This document shows positions 26,263 to 35,518 of a stretch of 47,995 nucleotides of DNA, one piece after another. Origin of the DNA: Polaribacter sp. (lineage in GTDB: Bacteria; Bacteroidota; Bacteroidia; Flavobacteriales; Flavobacteriaceae); the NCBI GenBank assembly GCA_023254055.1, contig JALQYN010000063.1, positions 1-47,995 of the forward strand. The letters are read 5' to 3'. The stretch's first letter is position 1. The number at the start of each line of letters is the position of its first letter. The translations under genes were made by a program, and so were the position numbers. Below the pieces are notes generated by a model. That model was not told the origin of the DNA. It searched no databases and saw only the letters and a list, made by a program, of their open reading frames with translations.

Positions 26263-26314
26263 ATCATAACAAAAATGCCGTTTTAAAATTTTAAAACGGC
26301 ATTTTTGTTATGAT
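26263..26314. terminator. Bidirectional terminator: perfect 52-nt palindrome
   Basis: Arms 26263-26288 and 26289-26314 are exact reverse complements with no unpaired centre. The GC-containing part (ATGCCG / CGGCAT) is flanked by T5/A5 runs, so it can act as an intrinsic terminator on both strands for gap and ridA. Confidence 0.85.
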
Positions 26315-26322
26315 AAAATAAA

Positions 26323-26703
26323 TTATTTAACAGCAATCACACTAATTTCTACATTTACATATTTAGGTAAATTGGCAACTTCAACTGTTTCTCTTGCGGG
26401 TGCTGTTGCTTCATTAAAATAGGTTGCATACACAGCATTGATAGCTCCAAAATTTTCCATATCAGAAATAAAAATAGAAGTTTTTACAATGTTTTCAAAC
26501 GTCATTTCAGCAGCTTCTAAAACCGCTTTTACATTTTCCATTACTTGTTTGGTTTCTGTAGTAATATCATCTAAAATCAACTCTCCATTTGCAGGATTTA
26601 TGGCAATTTGACCAGACGTATACAAGGTGTTTCCAACTAATGTGGCTTGGTTATATGGTCCGATTGGCGCTGGTGCTTTTGAGGTTGTAATGATTGTTTT
26701 CAT
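26323..26703 (-). CDS. ridA: RidA family reactive-intermediate deaminase
   Basis: 126 residues from the ATG at 26703 (MKTIITTSKAPAPIGPYNQA); an upstream in-frame start would add 16 residues not found in the family. RidA hydrolyses reactive enamines and imines made by PLP enzymes. Motifs: IGPYNQATLVGNTLYTSGQI, NVKAVLEAAEM, FNEATAPARETVEVANLPK (the conserved Arg in PARET contacts the substrate carboxylate). Cytosolic trimer expected. Convergent with gap and sharing its terminator. Confidence 0.93.
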   Translation of the reverse strand: MKTIITTSKAPAPIGPYNQATLVGNTLYTSGQIAINPANGELILDDITTETKQVMENVKAVLEAAEMTFENIVKTSIFISDMENFGAINAVYATYFNEATAPARETVEVANLPKYVNVEISVIAVK

Positions 26704-26871
26704 GTTTTTATTATTTTTAAGGTTCAAAGTTGTAAAGTTACAGAGAAGCAAAGTATCATAGGCTCAAAGCTTCAAGTTTTTAAAGAATCAAAGTTTAATT
26801 TTATTTTAGTAATTTGAGTTTAAAATTTTAATTTTCCTAATTCCTAATTCCTAATTCCTAATTCCTAATTC
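26704..26871. repeat. Intergenic stretch with CCTAATT tandem repeat
   Basis: No gene is present here. 26836-26875 holds five perfect copies of the 7-mer CCTAATT plus a partial sixth that runs into the stop codon of lptD (26872-26874, TAG). Just left, 26720-26800 is low-complexity with repeated CAAAG/TTCAAAG motifs. It is a microsatellite rather than a CRISPR: unit too short, no spacers. Confidence 0.7.
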
Positions 26872-29484
26872 CTAAAACAATAACCTGTCTGGTAAACTAC
26901 GTTTATCCCATTTTAAATCGCTCAACATACTTGAGTTGACACCAATTCTAAAATAATACGATTTGTTGTTTCCGAAAGGAGACCAGTCAAAATTAAAACT
27001 CCAACTATCTAAATCTCTTGTAAAACCTAGACGCGTATATGTAAAACCTTTGTTTTTAAAATCATACCCAGAACTATACCGCACTTTCCATTTAGGAGAT
27101 AATTCTAAATCTCCGTTAAACATCAAAGAATTAGAGCCAATCCCGCTATTTCCAATTCCGTAATCAGTATAATTTATGGCATAGGCAATGTTAATATTCC
27201 ATGGAATTGTAGCTCTGTATAATTTGGTTTCTTTGACGTCTTTATCATTTTTGTTGGGTGAGTTACTGGTGGTTTCTCCAAACTGATTTTGATTGGTGCT
27301 TGATGTTGTGTTTTTTCCTTTTTTCTCAAAATCTCTGCTCGAAAGTGAAACATTGGCAGTAGCATTGGCACTTGTCAATCTAAAAATACTGCTGTTAATT
27401 TTATTAATTCTACTCCCATTTGCATCAACTTGGTAAGGATCTAAAGTAGCGCCAAAATTGATGGATAATTTATCTTTAAAAAAACGAGTACCTGCGCTTA
27501 CATTCACTGGACTCCATTTTAAACTATCAGCAGCAATATTGTAATTTGTACTAAAATTTAAATTGTTTAAGAGGGTTATTTTTTTGTCTTCAACATTTAA
27601 CGAATCTTTAGAGGTAACTTTAGCTTCTAGAACATTGCTAATGTTAATTCCGATTGAGTTTGATAAACCAGTTCCTGGTCTTCCGTAAATACCATTTTCA
27701 AAAGGCGAATAAGTTAGAATGTCATTCGGATCTATACTTTGTTGAACTTGTTGATTGTATTTGTCAGCAAAATCAGGTCTGTATCCATAAGTGACTGAAG
27801 GTCTAATGGTATGACGTAATTTTATTTTTCCGTTTTTTAAAGAAAAATCACCATATAAAGTAGTACCTAAAGAAAGTCCAGCACTATATTCTCTAAAACT
27901 TTTAAAGCCTCTAACGGTATCTTTTATTGCAGTTCCGGTAGTTGCATCGTAGTACCTGTTGATGTAATCCCAATTCCACACTTCTTTAAAATTAGCGCTT
28001 GGAGATAAAGTGAAGTATTTCAGTACTTTCATGTTTGTGTTTGCAGAAGCAGTATGTTGCATACCTGCTTTTGCAGTTTCAAACATTTCGGGTTTAAAGA
28101 ATAGAGAATCTACCGTATTGATCCTGTAATCTCCTTTCATGCTGTAATTCAATCCGATTTTTTGCAAGGCATTTTTTTTGACTCCTCCTTTACCAGCAAA
28201 GGGGTAAATTCTATCCATATTTACCTGTAATGAAGGCAAGGTCATTGAAATTGCTTGAGTATTTGTGTTCTGTGTGTGGCTTGCAGTAGCGTTTAAATTA
28301 AATGGAGTGCCAACAAACTTCTTGTAATAGGATATTGAAGAACTTAAGGTGTTTGTTAAGAAATCAGAACTATTTACTTCGTTTAAAGATTCTCTAAAAT
28401 ATTTACTACTCCCTAAATTTACAGAAGCAGAAAAACGAGCATTCGGATTTGATTTTGAATCCTGACTATGAGACCATTGAATATTAAAATTGGATGATTT
28501 GCTATAATCATCAAATCCTTTTAAACTTCTAATTAGGTTTTCGTAGCGTAAACTAAAATTACCACTGTATTTATAACGAACTACATAGTTAGACTCGGAA
28601 CGCAAACCCCAGCTTCCATTGGTATACACATCACCCATTAAAGAAATATCTATATAATCGTTTAAAGCCAAATAATAACCACCATTTTGTAAGAAATACC
28701 CTTGGTCACTTGCTTCTCCCCAAGTGGGAATAATAAAGCCAGAAGCTCTTTTGTCTGTCATTGGAAAATAGGCAAACGGAATTGCAACTGGTGTTGGCAC
28801 ATCGGCAATGACTAAGTTACTCAATCCAACAATAATTTTTTTACCAGGAACTAATTTCGCTTTTCTAGTTTTGATGTAGTAATCTGGATTTACTTTATCT
28901 GAAGTAGTAAACTTTATATCTCTAAGGAAAATGGTTGAATCATTTACTTTCTTCATTTTTTCACCATAGGTAATCATTCCTGATTGATTGGTTTTGATAT
29001 TATATATGATGGTTTTTTTTGTTTTAAAATTATACAGAATAGAATCTTGTTCAGATTCTTGAGAACCCTGTTTAAAAACAGGTCTTTGTACATAACCTAA
29101 GCTGTCTTTTATTCCTTTAGCAAATAAGGTATTTTTTTTGTTGTCAATTAAAATATACCCCGCTTTTAAATCGATATCTTCATAGGTGACATGAGCTTGG
29201 TTGTATAATTCTATTTGTTTGGTTTTAGCATTTTGTAAAATGTAATCTACCGCATTATGTGTTATTTTAGATTCAATTGAGCCTTTGGGTTTAACTATAG
29301 TGTCAATTTTAATAGTGTCTAATTTTTTCTTTAGCAATAGACTGTCCTTTTTTAAGGAAGATTTTTTATCTTTAGGAAGTGTAACTGGATTGGTTTTTGT
29401 TTTAATTTCTTGAGCAAAACCAATTTGTAAGCAAAAAAGGCTAATGAAGCTAAATAAAAGTATGTGTCGTATGTTTGATTGCAA
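26872..29484 (-). CDS. lptD: LPS-assembly outer-membrane protein LptD
   Basis: Inserts LPS into the outer leaflet as a large beta-barrel. The start is uncertain: a TTG at 29484 gives MQSNIRHILLFSFISLFCLQ IGFAQE, a good signal peptide, and 870 residues; the longest frame starts at a TTG at 29583 but runs through the divergent promoter region. An N-terminal OstA-like domain (TKQIELYNQAHVTYEDIDLK, QVxxDxxK-type strands) precedes a plug/barrel with YVVRYKYSG-type alternating strands and a C-terminal LKWDKRSLPDRLLF. The family in Bacteroidetes is usually called putative LPS assembly protein. Divergent from an amidase gene. Confidence 0.88.
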   Translation of the reverse strand: MQSNIRHILLFSFISLFCLQIGFAQEIKTKTNPVTLPKDKKSSLKKDSLLLKKKLDTIKIDTIVKPKGSIESKITHNAVDYILQNAKTKQIELYNQAHVTYEDIDLKAGYILIDNKKNTLFAKGIKDSLGYVQRPVFKQGSQESEQDSILYNFKTKKTIIYNIKTNQSGMITYGEKMKKVNDSTIFLRDIKFTTSDKVNPDYYIKTRKAKLVPGKKIIVGLSNLVIADVPTPVAIPFAYFPMTDKRASGFIIPTWGEASDQGYFLQNGGYYLALNDYIDISLMGDVYTNGSWGLRSESNYVVRYKYSGNFSLRYENLIRSLKGFDDYSKSSNFNIQWSHSQDSKSNPNARFSASVNLGSSKYFRESLNEVNSSDFLTNTLSSSISYYKKFVGTPFNLNATASHTQNTNTQAISMTLPSLQVNMDRIYPFAGKGGVKKNALQKIGLNYSMKGDYRINTVDSLFFKPEMFETAKAGMQHTASANTNMKVLKYFTLSPSANFKEVWNWDYINRYYDATTGTAIKDTVRGFKSFREYSAGLSLGTTLYGDFSLKNGKIKLRHTIRPSVTYGYRPDFADKYNQQVQQSIDPNDILTYSPFENGIYGRPGTGLSNSIGINISNVLEAKVTSKDSLNVEDKKITLLNNLNFSTNYNIAADSLKWSPVNVSAGTRFFKDKLSINFGATLDPYQVDANGSRINKINSSIFRLTSANATANVSLSSRDFEKKGKNTTSSTNQNQFGETTSNSPNKNDKDVKETKLYRATIPWNINIAYAINYTDYGIGNSGIGSNSLMFNGDLELSPKWKVRYSSGYDFKNKGFTYTRLGFTRDLDSWSFNFDWSPFGNNKSYYFRIGVNSSMLSDLKWDKRSLPDRLLF

Positions 29485-29576
29485 TGCTTTTAATGCTATT
29501 TTTGTGATCAATGTAAAAATATACTTCAAAAATTGAAGTGCCAAATCTGAAAAGCCAAAATTAAGTAAAAATATTG

Positions 29577-30707
29577 ATGCCAATAGTAGAACACTCTAAA
29601 TATAATCATAAAACAAAACTTTTTACACTAATTGTATGCAGCTTATTTTTTTTATCTGCAACACAATTTAGTTTTGCTCAAAAGAAAACATATACAATTG
29701 TTATTGATGCTGGGCATGGGGGACATGACCCAGGGAATATTGGTAACGGATATAGAGAAAAAAATATTGCATTAAAAGTAGCCTTAGAGGTTGGAAGAAT
29801 TGTTGGCAAACAAAAGGATATTAAAGTAGTTTTTACTCGAAAAAAAGATGTTTTTGTCGAATTGTGGAAACGAGGAGATATTGCTAATGATATAAAAGCA
29901 GATTTGTTTGTGTCTATTCATTGTGATTCTCATACTTCAAATGCTTTCGGTGTTGGAACTTTTGTTTTAGGGGCAAGAGGGAATAGGCAGAATTTAGAAA
30001 TTGCAAAGAGAGAAAACAGTGTGATTTTGTTAGAAAAAGATTATAAACAGAATTATAATTACGATCCAAACTCTCCAGAATCTGTAATCGGCTTATCCTT
30101 ATTACAAGAAGAAAACTTAGATCAAAGTTTACAGTTGGCTAGTCTTATTCAGAACAACCTTGTAAATAAATTAAACAGACATAATAGACATGTGAAAATG
30201 GATAATTTTCAAGTGCTAAGGGAAACCATTATGCCAAGTGTTTTAATTGAACTAGGTTTTTTAACGAATAAAAAAGAAGGACGCTTTTTGAACTCTAAAA
30301 CAGGGCAACTAGCAATGGCAAAAAACATTGCAAATTCAATTGTCTCTTTTGTAAATCAATTAAAAATTAATACAGTAGAAGTTGTTTCGATTGAGAAAAA
30401 TCCAATTATTATTCAAAAAAATGAAGTAAAAGAAACTAAAGATAAAGATGTTGTTGAGTTTAAAATTCAAATAGCTTCAAGTCGAAAAAATATAGCTACA
30501 AAATCATATAATTTTAAAGGCTTAAAAAACGTAGAAAGCATAAAAGTTGGTAGCTTTTACAAGTATTATTATGGCAAAACAGCCAATTATAATAATATAC
30601 AATCATTGCTTAAAAGAGTGAAAAAGAAAGGGTATAGATCGGCCTTTATTGCTGCTTTTAAGAATGGAGAAAAAATTTCAGTAAAACAAGCACTAAAAAC
30701 AAAGTAA
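29577..30707 (+). CDS. N-acetylmuramoyl-L-alanine amidase (AmiC-like)
   Basis: 376 residues from the ATG at 29577 (MPIVEHSKYN). Signal peptide about residues 15-34 (LFTLIVCSLFFLSATQFSFA). Amidase_3 core with all zinc and catalytic residues: IDAGHGGHDPGNIG (His), GYREKNIALKVAL (Glu), ADLFVSIHCDSH (His) and VLIELGFLTNKKEG (Glu). It cleaves peptide stems from peptidoglycan during cell separation. The C-terminal about 85 residues (VEFKIQIASSRKN, VGSFYKYYYGKTANY, AFIAAFKNGEK) look like a SPOR domain that binds denuded septal glycan. Followed after about 55 bp by the MlaD gene. Confidence 0.92.
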   Translation: MPIVEHSKYNHKTKLFTLIVCSLFFLSATQFSFAQKKTYTIVIDAGHGGHDPGNIGNGYREKNIALKVALEVGRIVGKQKDIKVVFTRKKDVFVELWKRGDIANDIKADLFVSIHCDSHTSNAFGVGTFVLGARGNRQNLEIAKRENSVILLEKDYKQNYNYDPNSPESVIGLSLLQEENLDQSLQLASLIQNNLVNKLNRHNRHVKMDNFQVLRETIMPSVLIELGFLTNKKEGRFLNSKTGQLAMAKNIANSIVSFVNQLKINTVEVVSIEKNPIIIQKNEVKETKDKDVVEFKIQIASSRKNIATKSYNFKGLKNVESIKVGSFYKYYYGKTANYNNIQSLLKRVKKKGYRSAFIAAFKNGEKISVKQALKTK

Positions 30708-30761
30708 TTACTGATAATCTCCAAAAAATTATTAGTAATATTGTTATTTAAAAAAGAATGT

Positions 30762-31727
30762 ATGTCTAGAGAATTAAAAACGGGATTTGTTGCAGTTGTT
30801 GTTATTGCTCTTTTTATTTGGGGATTTAACTTCTTGAAAGGAGAAAATATATTTGCTAAAAGTCAACGTCATTTTTTTGTTGAGTATAATAATATACAGG
30901 GGTTAAAAAAATCTAGTAGTGTTACGATAAACGGACTACAAGTTGGAAGTGTTGTTGATATAAAATTCAATACGAACCCAGAAAAAAGAGGAAAGTTAAT
31001 TGTAGAATTGTTAATTGAAAATGATTTTCAATTTTCGAAAAGTAGTATTGCAAAAATTTATAGCGCAAGCTTAATGGGAGGGCAATCTTTAGCAATTATT
31101 CCTTCTTATGAAGGAGAAATGGCAATTGATGGAGATTCTTTAAAAGGAGAAGTAGAATCAGATATTTTTTCATCAGTTGGTGAAAAATTGAATCCATTAC
31201 AGGCTAAGCTAGAAAATGTGATTGTTAGTGCAGACTCTTTACTGGTAGGGTTAAATCAAACACTTACTATTGAATCTAGAAAAAGTTTAAATAAAAGTAT
31301 TAAAGGGATAGAATATACAATTAATGATTTTAGAAAAACATTAGGTTCTGTAAATCAACTGTTAGATTCTAGTAAAGTTGGAATCAAAAATACGTTTGAT
31401 AATACTAGAGTTATAACAGAAAACTTAATGAAGTTATCAGATACTTTAGTAAATGCAAACATTGGTATGACTATTAAAAAAGCACAAGAATCTTTAGATT
31501 ACGTGAATCAATTAATGGTAGGTGTTCAAAAAGGTGAAGGAACATTAGGGAAATTGGTAAAAGACGATGCGATGTATAACAATTTAACCAACATGTCTAA
31601 AGAGTTAGAAGAGTTGATTAGAGAAATGAAGTTAAATCCAAAACGTTTTGTACATTTCTCTCTTTTCGGAAAAAAAGCAGAACCATACAATCCTGATAAA
31701 AACAAAAAAGCTGAGATTAAAAATTAA
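30762..31727 (+). CDS. MlaD/MCE family lipid-transport protein
   Basis: 321 residues from the ATG at 30762 (MSRELKTGFVAVVVIALFIW); an in-frame TTG at 30741 is less likely. One N-terminal transmembrane helix (about residues 7-25), then an MCE domain (FFVEYNNIQGLKKSSSVTIN GLQVGSV, about 42-120) and a long helical C-terminus (LENVIVSADSLLVGLNQT, LVKDDAMYNNLTNMSKELEE LI). It should span from the inner membrane as the substrate-binding hexamer of a retrograde phospholipid system. MlaE and MlaF partners are not in the window. Same strand and close to the amidase. Confidence 0.87.
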   Translation: MSRELKTGFVAVVVIALFIWGFNFLKGENIFAKSQRHFFVEYNNIQGLKKSSSVTINGLQVGSVVDIKFNTNPEKRGKLIVELLIENDFQFSKSSIAKIYSASLMGGQSLAIIPSYEGEMAIDGDSLKGEVESDIFSSVGEKLNPLQAKLENVIVSADSLLVGLNQTLTIESRKSLNKSIKGIEYTINDFRKTLGSVNQLLDSSKVGIKNTFDNTRVITENLMKLSDTLVNANIGMTIKKAQESLDYVNQLMVGVQKGEGTLGKLVKDDAMYNNLTNMSKELEELIREMKLNPKRFVHFSLFGKKAEPYNPDKNKKAEIKN

Positions 31728-31859
31728 AGGAGTAGGACAAAAGTTATTCTGAGCATTAACAAATCCGCTCACAGATAAATAATATAGCTGTATTCAACTA
31801 ATTTTGTTGATGAGTTTCATTGAAGTTATCAATAAAAATAAACGTACAAAAAAATAGAT

Positions 31860-33176
31860 ATGCAATACATACCAAACATCATTTTTGCACTTATACTCAT
31901 AGCCGGAATCGGTTTTTTTGTAAAAAATATTCGCAAACTAATTCGGAATATTAAATTAGGAAAAGAGGTAGATAGATCGGACAATAAAGCTGCGAGATGG
32001 AAAAACATGGCTAAAATTGCATTGGGGCAATATAAAATGGTTCGAAGACCTGTTTCTGGAATATTACATGTAGCCGTTTATCTAGGGTTTATTATTATAA
32101 ACATTGAAGTTTTAGAAATTATTATTGATGGATTGCTTGGAACACATCGTGTTTTTCAACCTATTTTAGGTGATGGGTTTTATGCCTTTTTAATCGGAAC
32201 TTTTGAAATATTAGCAGCGTTGGTTTTTGTTTCTGTTATTGTTTTTTGGATTCGAAGAAACGTAATTAAATTGAAGCGTTTTTGGAATAAAGAAATGAAA
32301 GGGTGGCCAAAGAATGATGGGAATATTATTCTCTATTTCGAAATGGTTTTAATGTCTTTATTTATTGTAATGAATGCTTCAGACATTGCTTTTCAAGAAG
32401 CAGGAATTGGGAATCCAATAAGTCAATTTGTATATCCAATATTGAAAGGGTTTACCCCAGAAATGTTACACATTATAGAGCAATCTGCTTGGTGGATTCA
32501 TATTGTTGGAATTTTAATTTTCTTAAATTATTTATACTATTCAAAGCATTTACACATTTTATTAGCTTTTCCGAATACATTCTATGCCAAATTGCAGCCA
32601 AAAGGGCAATTAGATAATTTGGAGGCGGTAACAAAAGAAGTTCAATTAATGATGGATCCAAGTGCAGATCCTTACGCAGCACCAGCAGAAGGGGCAGAAG
32701 ATGAAGTTCCTGAAAAATTTGGAGCTTCAGATGTAACTGATTTAAACTGGGTTCAATTAATGAATGCGTATACCTGTACTGAATGTGGACGATGTACATC
32801 TTCTTGTCCGGCAAATCTTACCGGAAAAGAGTTGTCACCTAGAGCAATTATGATGAAAACTCGTGATAGAATGGAAGAAGTTGGGGCAAATATCGATGCA
32901 AATGGAGGAACTTTTAAAGACGATGGTAAACAACTACTAAATGATTATATAACACCAGAAGAATTATGGGCGTGTACAAGTTGTAATGCTTGTGTGCAAG
33001 AATGCCCAATAAATATAGACCCATTATCTATTATTATGGACATGAGAAGATACTTAGTCATGGAAGAGAGTGCTGCACCGCAAGAATTAAATATGATGAT
33101 GACCAACATCGAAAACAATGGAGCACCTTGGCAATACAACCAAATGGATCGTTTGAACTGGAAAGACGAAGAATAA
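31860..33176 (+). CDS. Membrane-bound (Fe-S)-binding protein, HdrC/GlpC-like
   Basis: 438 residues: four to five membrane helices in the first half (MQYIPNIIFALILIAGIGFF; about 80-100; 130-150; 215-235), then a cytosolic ferredoxin domain with two 4Fe-4S motifs, CTECGRCTSSCPANLTGKE and CTSCNACVQECPIN, and a helical tail. The layout resembles heterodisulfide-reductase subunit E/C fusions and feeds electrons to or from the quinone pool. The CCG-domain partner is 194 bp downstream; together they form one redox enzyme. The true electron donor is unknown. Confidence 0.88.
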   Translation: MQYIPNIIFALILIAGIGFFVKNIRKLIRNIKLGKEVDRSDNKAARWKNMAKIALGQYKMVRRPVSGILHVAVYLGFIIINIEVLEIIIDGLLGTHRVFQPILGDGFYAFLIGTFEILAALVFVSVIVFWIRRNVIKLKRFWNKEMKGWPKNDGNIILYFEMVLMSLFIVMNASDIAFQEAGIGNPISQFVYPILKGFTPEMLHIIEQSAWWIHIVGILIFLNYLYYSKHLHILLAFPNTFYAKLQPKGQLDNLEAVTKEVQLMMDPSADPYAAPAEGAEDEVPEKFGASDVTDLNWVQLMNAYTCTECGRCTSSCPANLTGKELSPRAIMMKTRDRMEEVGANIDANGGTFKDDGKQLLNDYITPEELWACTSCNACVQECPINIDPLSIIMDMRRYLVMEESAAPQELNMMMTNIENNGAPWQYNQMDRLNWKDEE

Positions 33177-33369
33177 ATTCAATAGTAAGTGTTCAATTAT
33201 CAGTTATCAGTGATACATTGTTCTTTGATTTTTGAAATAGATATTAAATGTCACTTTGAGCGAAGTCGAGAAGTTATAAATAAATAAAATTTTGAATGTT
33301 GAGTTCTTAATTTTTAGTGTAATCACTCAAAACTAAAAACTAAAAACTAACAACTAAAAACTAAAGAAG
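33177..33369. repeat. Intergenic repeats between the two Fe-S genes
   Basis: Non-coding. 33249-33273 carries the flavobacterial dispersed motif starting TGTCACTTTGAG and ending GTCGAGAAG. 33331-33365 is a degenerate tandem of ACTAAAA units ending just before the ATG at 33370. The insertion lengthens the gap inside an otherwise tight operon. Confidence 0.6.
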
Positions 33370-34149
33370 ATGATAGTACCTACAATGGCAGAAATGATGG
33401 CTCAAGGAAAACAACCAGAAGTGTTGTTTTGGGTTGGGGCAGCTGGAAGTTTTGATGATAGAGCTAAAAAAATAACAAGAGCTTTTGTAAAAATATTACA
33501 CCAAGCAAATGTAGATTTTGCTGTTTTAGGAACAGAAGAAAGTTCTACTGGAGATGCAGCAAAAAGGGCTGGAAATGAATTTTTATTTCAAATGCAAGCT
33601 GTTACAAACATTGAGGTTTTAAATGCATATGAAGTGAAAACAATAGTAACTTGTGACCCACATTCATTTAATACGCTAAAAAATGAGTATCCAAGTTTAG
33701 GAGGAAAGTATACTGTTTTTCATCATACACAATACATTAAAAAATTAATAGCTGACGGAAGACTTTCTGTAAATGACTCAATTTTAAAAAATAAAAGACT
33801 AACTTATCATGATCCATGTTATTTGGGGAGAGCAAATGATGAATATGAATCTCCTAGAGATTTAATTAAGCGTTTGGGAGTTCACTTAACTGAAATGAAA
33901 CGTAGTAAATCTACAGCATTATGTTGTGGAGCTGGAGGAGCACAAATGTTTAAAGAACCAGAAAAAGGAGATAAAGATATTAATGTGTTGCGTACAGAAG
34001 ATGCTTTAGAAACGAACCCAGAAATTATTGCCACTGGCTGTCCGTATTGTAATACGATGATGATTGATGGGGTTAAATTTAAAGAAAAAGAAGCTGATGT
34101 TTTAGTTTTAGATATAGCAGAGTTAATTGCACAAGCAAACGAATTATAA
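33370..34149 (+). CDS. Cysteine-rich CCG-domain (Fe-S)-binding protein, HdrB/GlpC-like
   Basis: 259 residues. Two cysteine-rich (CCG) signatures are expected in the family. One is partly replaced (VTCDPHSFNTLKNEYPSLGG), and the C-terminal ones are clear: YHDPCYLGRANDEYESPRDL, ALCCGAGGAQMFKEP and ATGCPYCNTMM. Such domains hold a noncubane 4Fe-4S cluster that does two-electron chemistry at a disulfide or similar substrate. Together with the preceding membrane Fe-S protein it should form a cytosolic/membrane complex. Followed after 11 bp by a SPOR lipoprotein. Confidence 0.88.
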   Translation: MIVPTMAEMMAQGKQPEVLFWVGAAGSFDDRAKKITRAFVKILHQANVDFAVLGTEESSTGDAAKRAGNEFLFQMQAVTNIEVLNAYEVKTIVTCDPHSFNTLKNEYPSLGGKYTVFHHTQYIKKLIADGRLSVNDSILKNKRLTYHDPCYLGRANDEYESPRDLIKRLGVHLTEMKRSKSTALCCGAGGAQMFKEPEKGDKDINVLRTEDALETNPEIIATGCPYCNTMMIDGVKFKEKEADVLVLDIAELIAQANEL

Positions 34150-34160
34150 ATTTAGTAGTT

Positions 34161-34544
34161 ATGAAAACAGCACAAATATTTTTAATGGGTATTTTTTTAG
34201 TGTTTATTTCTTGTGGTAAAAAACAAGAAGAAAAAGTAGAAATTCCTGTAAAAAAAGTAGAAAAACCTGTTGAAGTTGTAAAAGAAGAAATTATTGCACA
34301 ACCCTTAATTTTTACTATCCAAATCGGAGCTTTTGAATATGGAAATAATAAAATAGCAGCGGCTAAAGATGTTGTAACGTATAAAGAAAACAATCTGTTT
34401 GTTTATAGATTTGGATCTTTTTCTTCGTATTCAGAGGCTAGAAAAGTAAGAAGAAATTTATTGAATACATATCCTGATGCTTTTGTACAAGCTGTTAAAG
34501 ATGGTAAAAGATTAGCCATTGAAAAAGCACTAAAATCTAAATAA
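34161..34544 (+). CDS. SPOR-domain lipoprotein
   Basis: 127 residues: signal peptide with lipobox cysteine (VFISC, C18), a lysine/glutamate-rich linker (KKQEEKVEIPVKKVEKPVEV) and a C-terminal SPOR domain (FTIQIGAFEYGNNKIAAAKD, VYRFGSFSSYSEARKVRRNL, DAFVQAVKDGKR). SPOR domains bind peptidoglycan lacking stem peptides, so it likely localises to the septum from the outer membrane. Followed by menA after 6 bp. Confidence 0.85.
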   Translation: MKTAQIFLMGIFLVFISCGKKQEEKVEIPVKKVEKPVEVVKEEIIAQPLIFTIQIGAFEYGNNKIAAAKDVVTYKENNLFVYRFGSFSSYSEARKVRRNLLNTYPDAFVQAVKDGKRLAIEKALKSK

Positions 34545-34550
34545 TTCCTT

Positions 34551-35501
34551 TTGATTAAAAATTTTTTACAAGCAGCTAGATTAAGAACCTTACCGTTATC
34601 TGTTTCTGGAATTATCGTTGGAAGTTTTTTAGGAAATAATGATAGTTCCTTTAAATTTTCAGAAAGTTTTTTCAATACAACTGTTTCAGTTGGCGCAAAT
34701 CCAATTTATAAATCACCCATTTTCTGGTTAGCGATTTTAACTACTATCGGATTTCAAGTTTTGTCAAACTTTGCCAATGATTATGGAGACGGAATTAAAG
34801 GAACAGACGACAATAGAACTGGAGAAAAAAGATTGGTTGCTTCAGGAGTGATCTCACCAAAGCAAATGAAATTAGCAATGCTAATTACCATAATTAGCAC
34901 ATTAATTGTTGCGTTAACTTTAATTTTTGTTGCATTTGGAAAAGATAATTTTGGGTATTCTATATTGTTTTTTGCTTTAGGAGTAGCATCTATTACAGCA
35001 GCCATAAAATATACTGTTGGTAAATCTGCTTATGGTTATAGTGGTTTTGGAGATGTTTTTGTTTTTCTGTTCTTCGGGTTGTTAAGTGTAGTTGGTTCGT
35101 ATTTTTTGTTTACAAAAGAAGTTAATTTCACCATTTTTCTTCCAGCATTTTCAGTCGGATTGTTAAGTACAGCAGTGTTGAATCTAAACAATATGCGCGA
35201 TAGAGAAAATGATAAAAAAGTTGGTAAAAACACTTTGGTTGTAAAAATTGGAGCAGATTTTGCAAAATATTATCATTACTATTTAATAATTGCATCTTTC
35301 TTATTTGCATTTCTATATGTTGTTATTCAATATAAAAATCCAATACAATTTTTGTTTTTGATAGCCTATATCCCGTTAGCAAAACACCTTCTTTTTGTGG
35401 TTAAAAACTCCCATGAAGCTGATTTAGATGGCGAATTAAAAAAAGTAGCCTTAAGCACTTTCCTTTTTGGCATTCTTTTTGGATTAGGTCAAGTTTTATA
35501 A
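34551..35501 (+). CDS. menA: 1,4-dihydroxy-2-naphthoate polyprenyltransferase
   Basis: Prenylates DHNA to demethylmenaquinone in the inner membrane. 316 residues from a TTG start at 34551 (MIKNFLQAARLRTLPLSVSG, the usual family start, with no ATG available). About eight helices; the two Asp-rich motifs are NDYGDGIKGTDDNRTGEKR and NNMRDRENDKKVGKNTL. menC and menE lie downstream on the same strand; menB, menD and menF are not in this window. Confidence 0.93.
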   Translation: MIKNFLQAARLRTLPLSVSGIIVGSFLGNNDSSFKFSESFFNTTVSVGANPIYKSPIFWLAILTTIGFQVLSNFANDYGDGIKGTDDNRTGEKRLVASGVISPKQMKLAMLITIISTLIVALTLIFVAFGKDNFGYSILFFALGVASITAAIKYTVGKSAYGYSGFGDVFVFLFFGLLSVVGSYFLFTKEVNFTIFLPAFSVGLLSTAVLNLNNMRDRENDKKVGKNTLVVKIGADFAKYYHYYLIIASFLFAFLYVVIQYKNPIQFLFLIAYIPLAKHLLFVVKNSHEADLDGELKKVALSTFLFGILFGLGQVL

Positions 35502-35518
35502 CTTAAATCAAAATTAAT

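Noticed and set aside
26836-26875. Short regular repeats as a possible CRISPR array
   Set aside because: 7-bp perfect tandem units without spacers, and no cas genes in the window; it is a microsatellite.
32473-32814. 113-codon minus-strand frame opposite the membrane Fe-S protein
   Set aside because: Reverse complement of a gene with intact 4Fe-4S motifs; low-complexity leucine/proline content.
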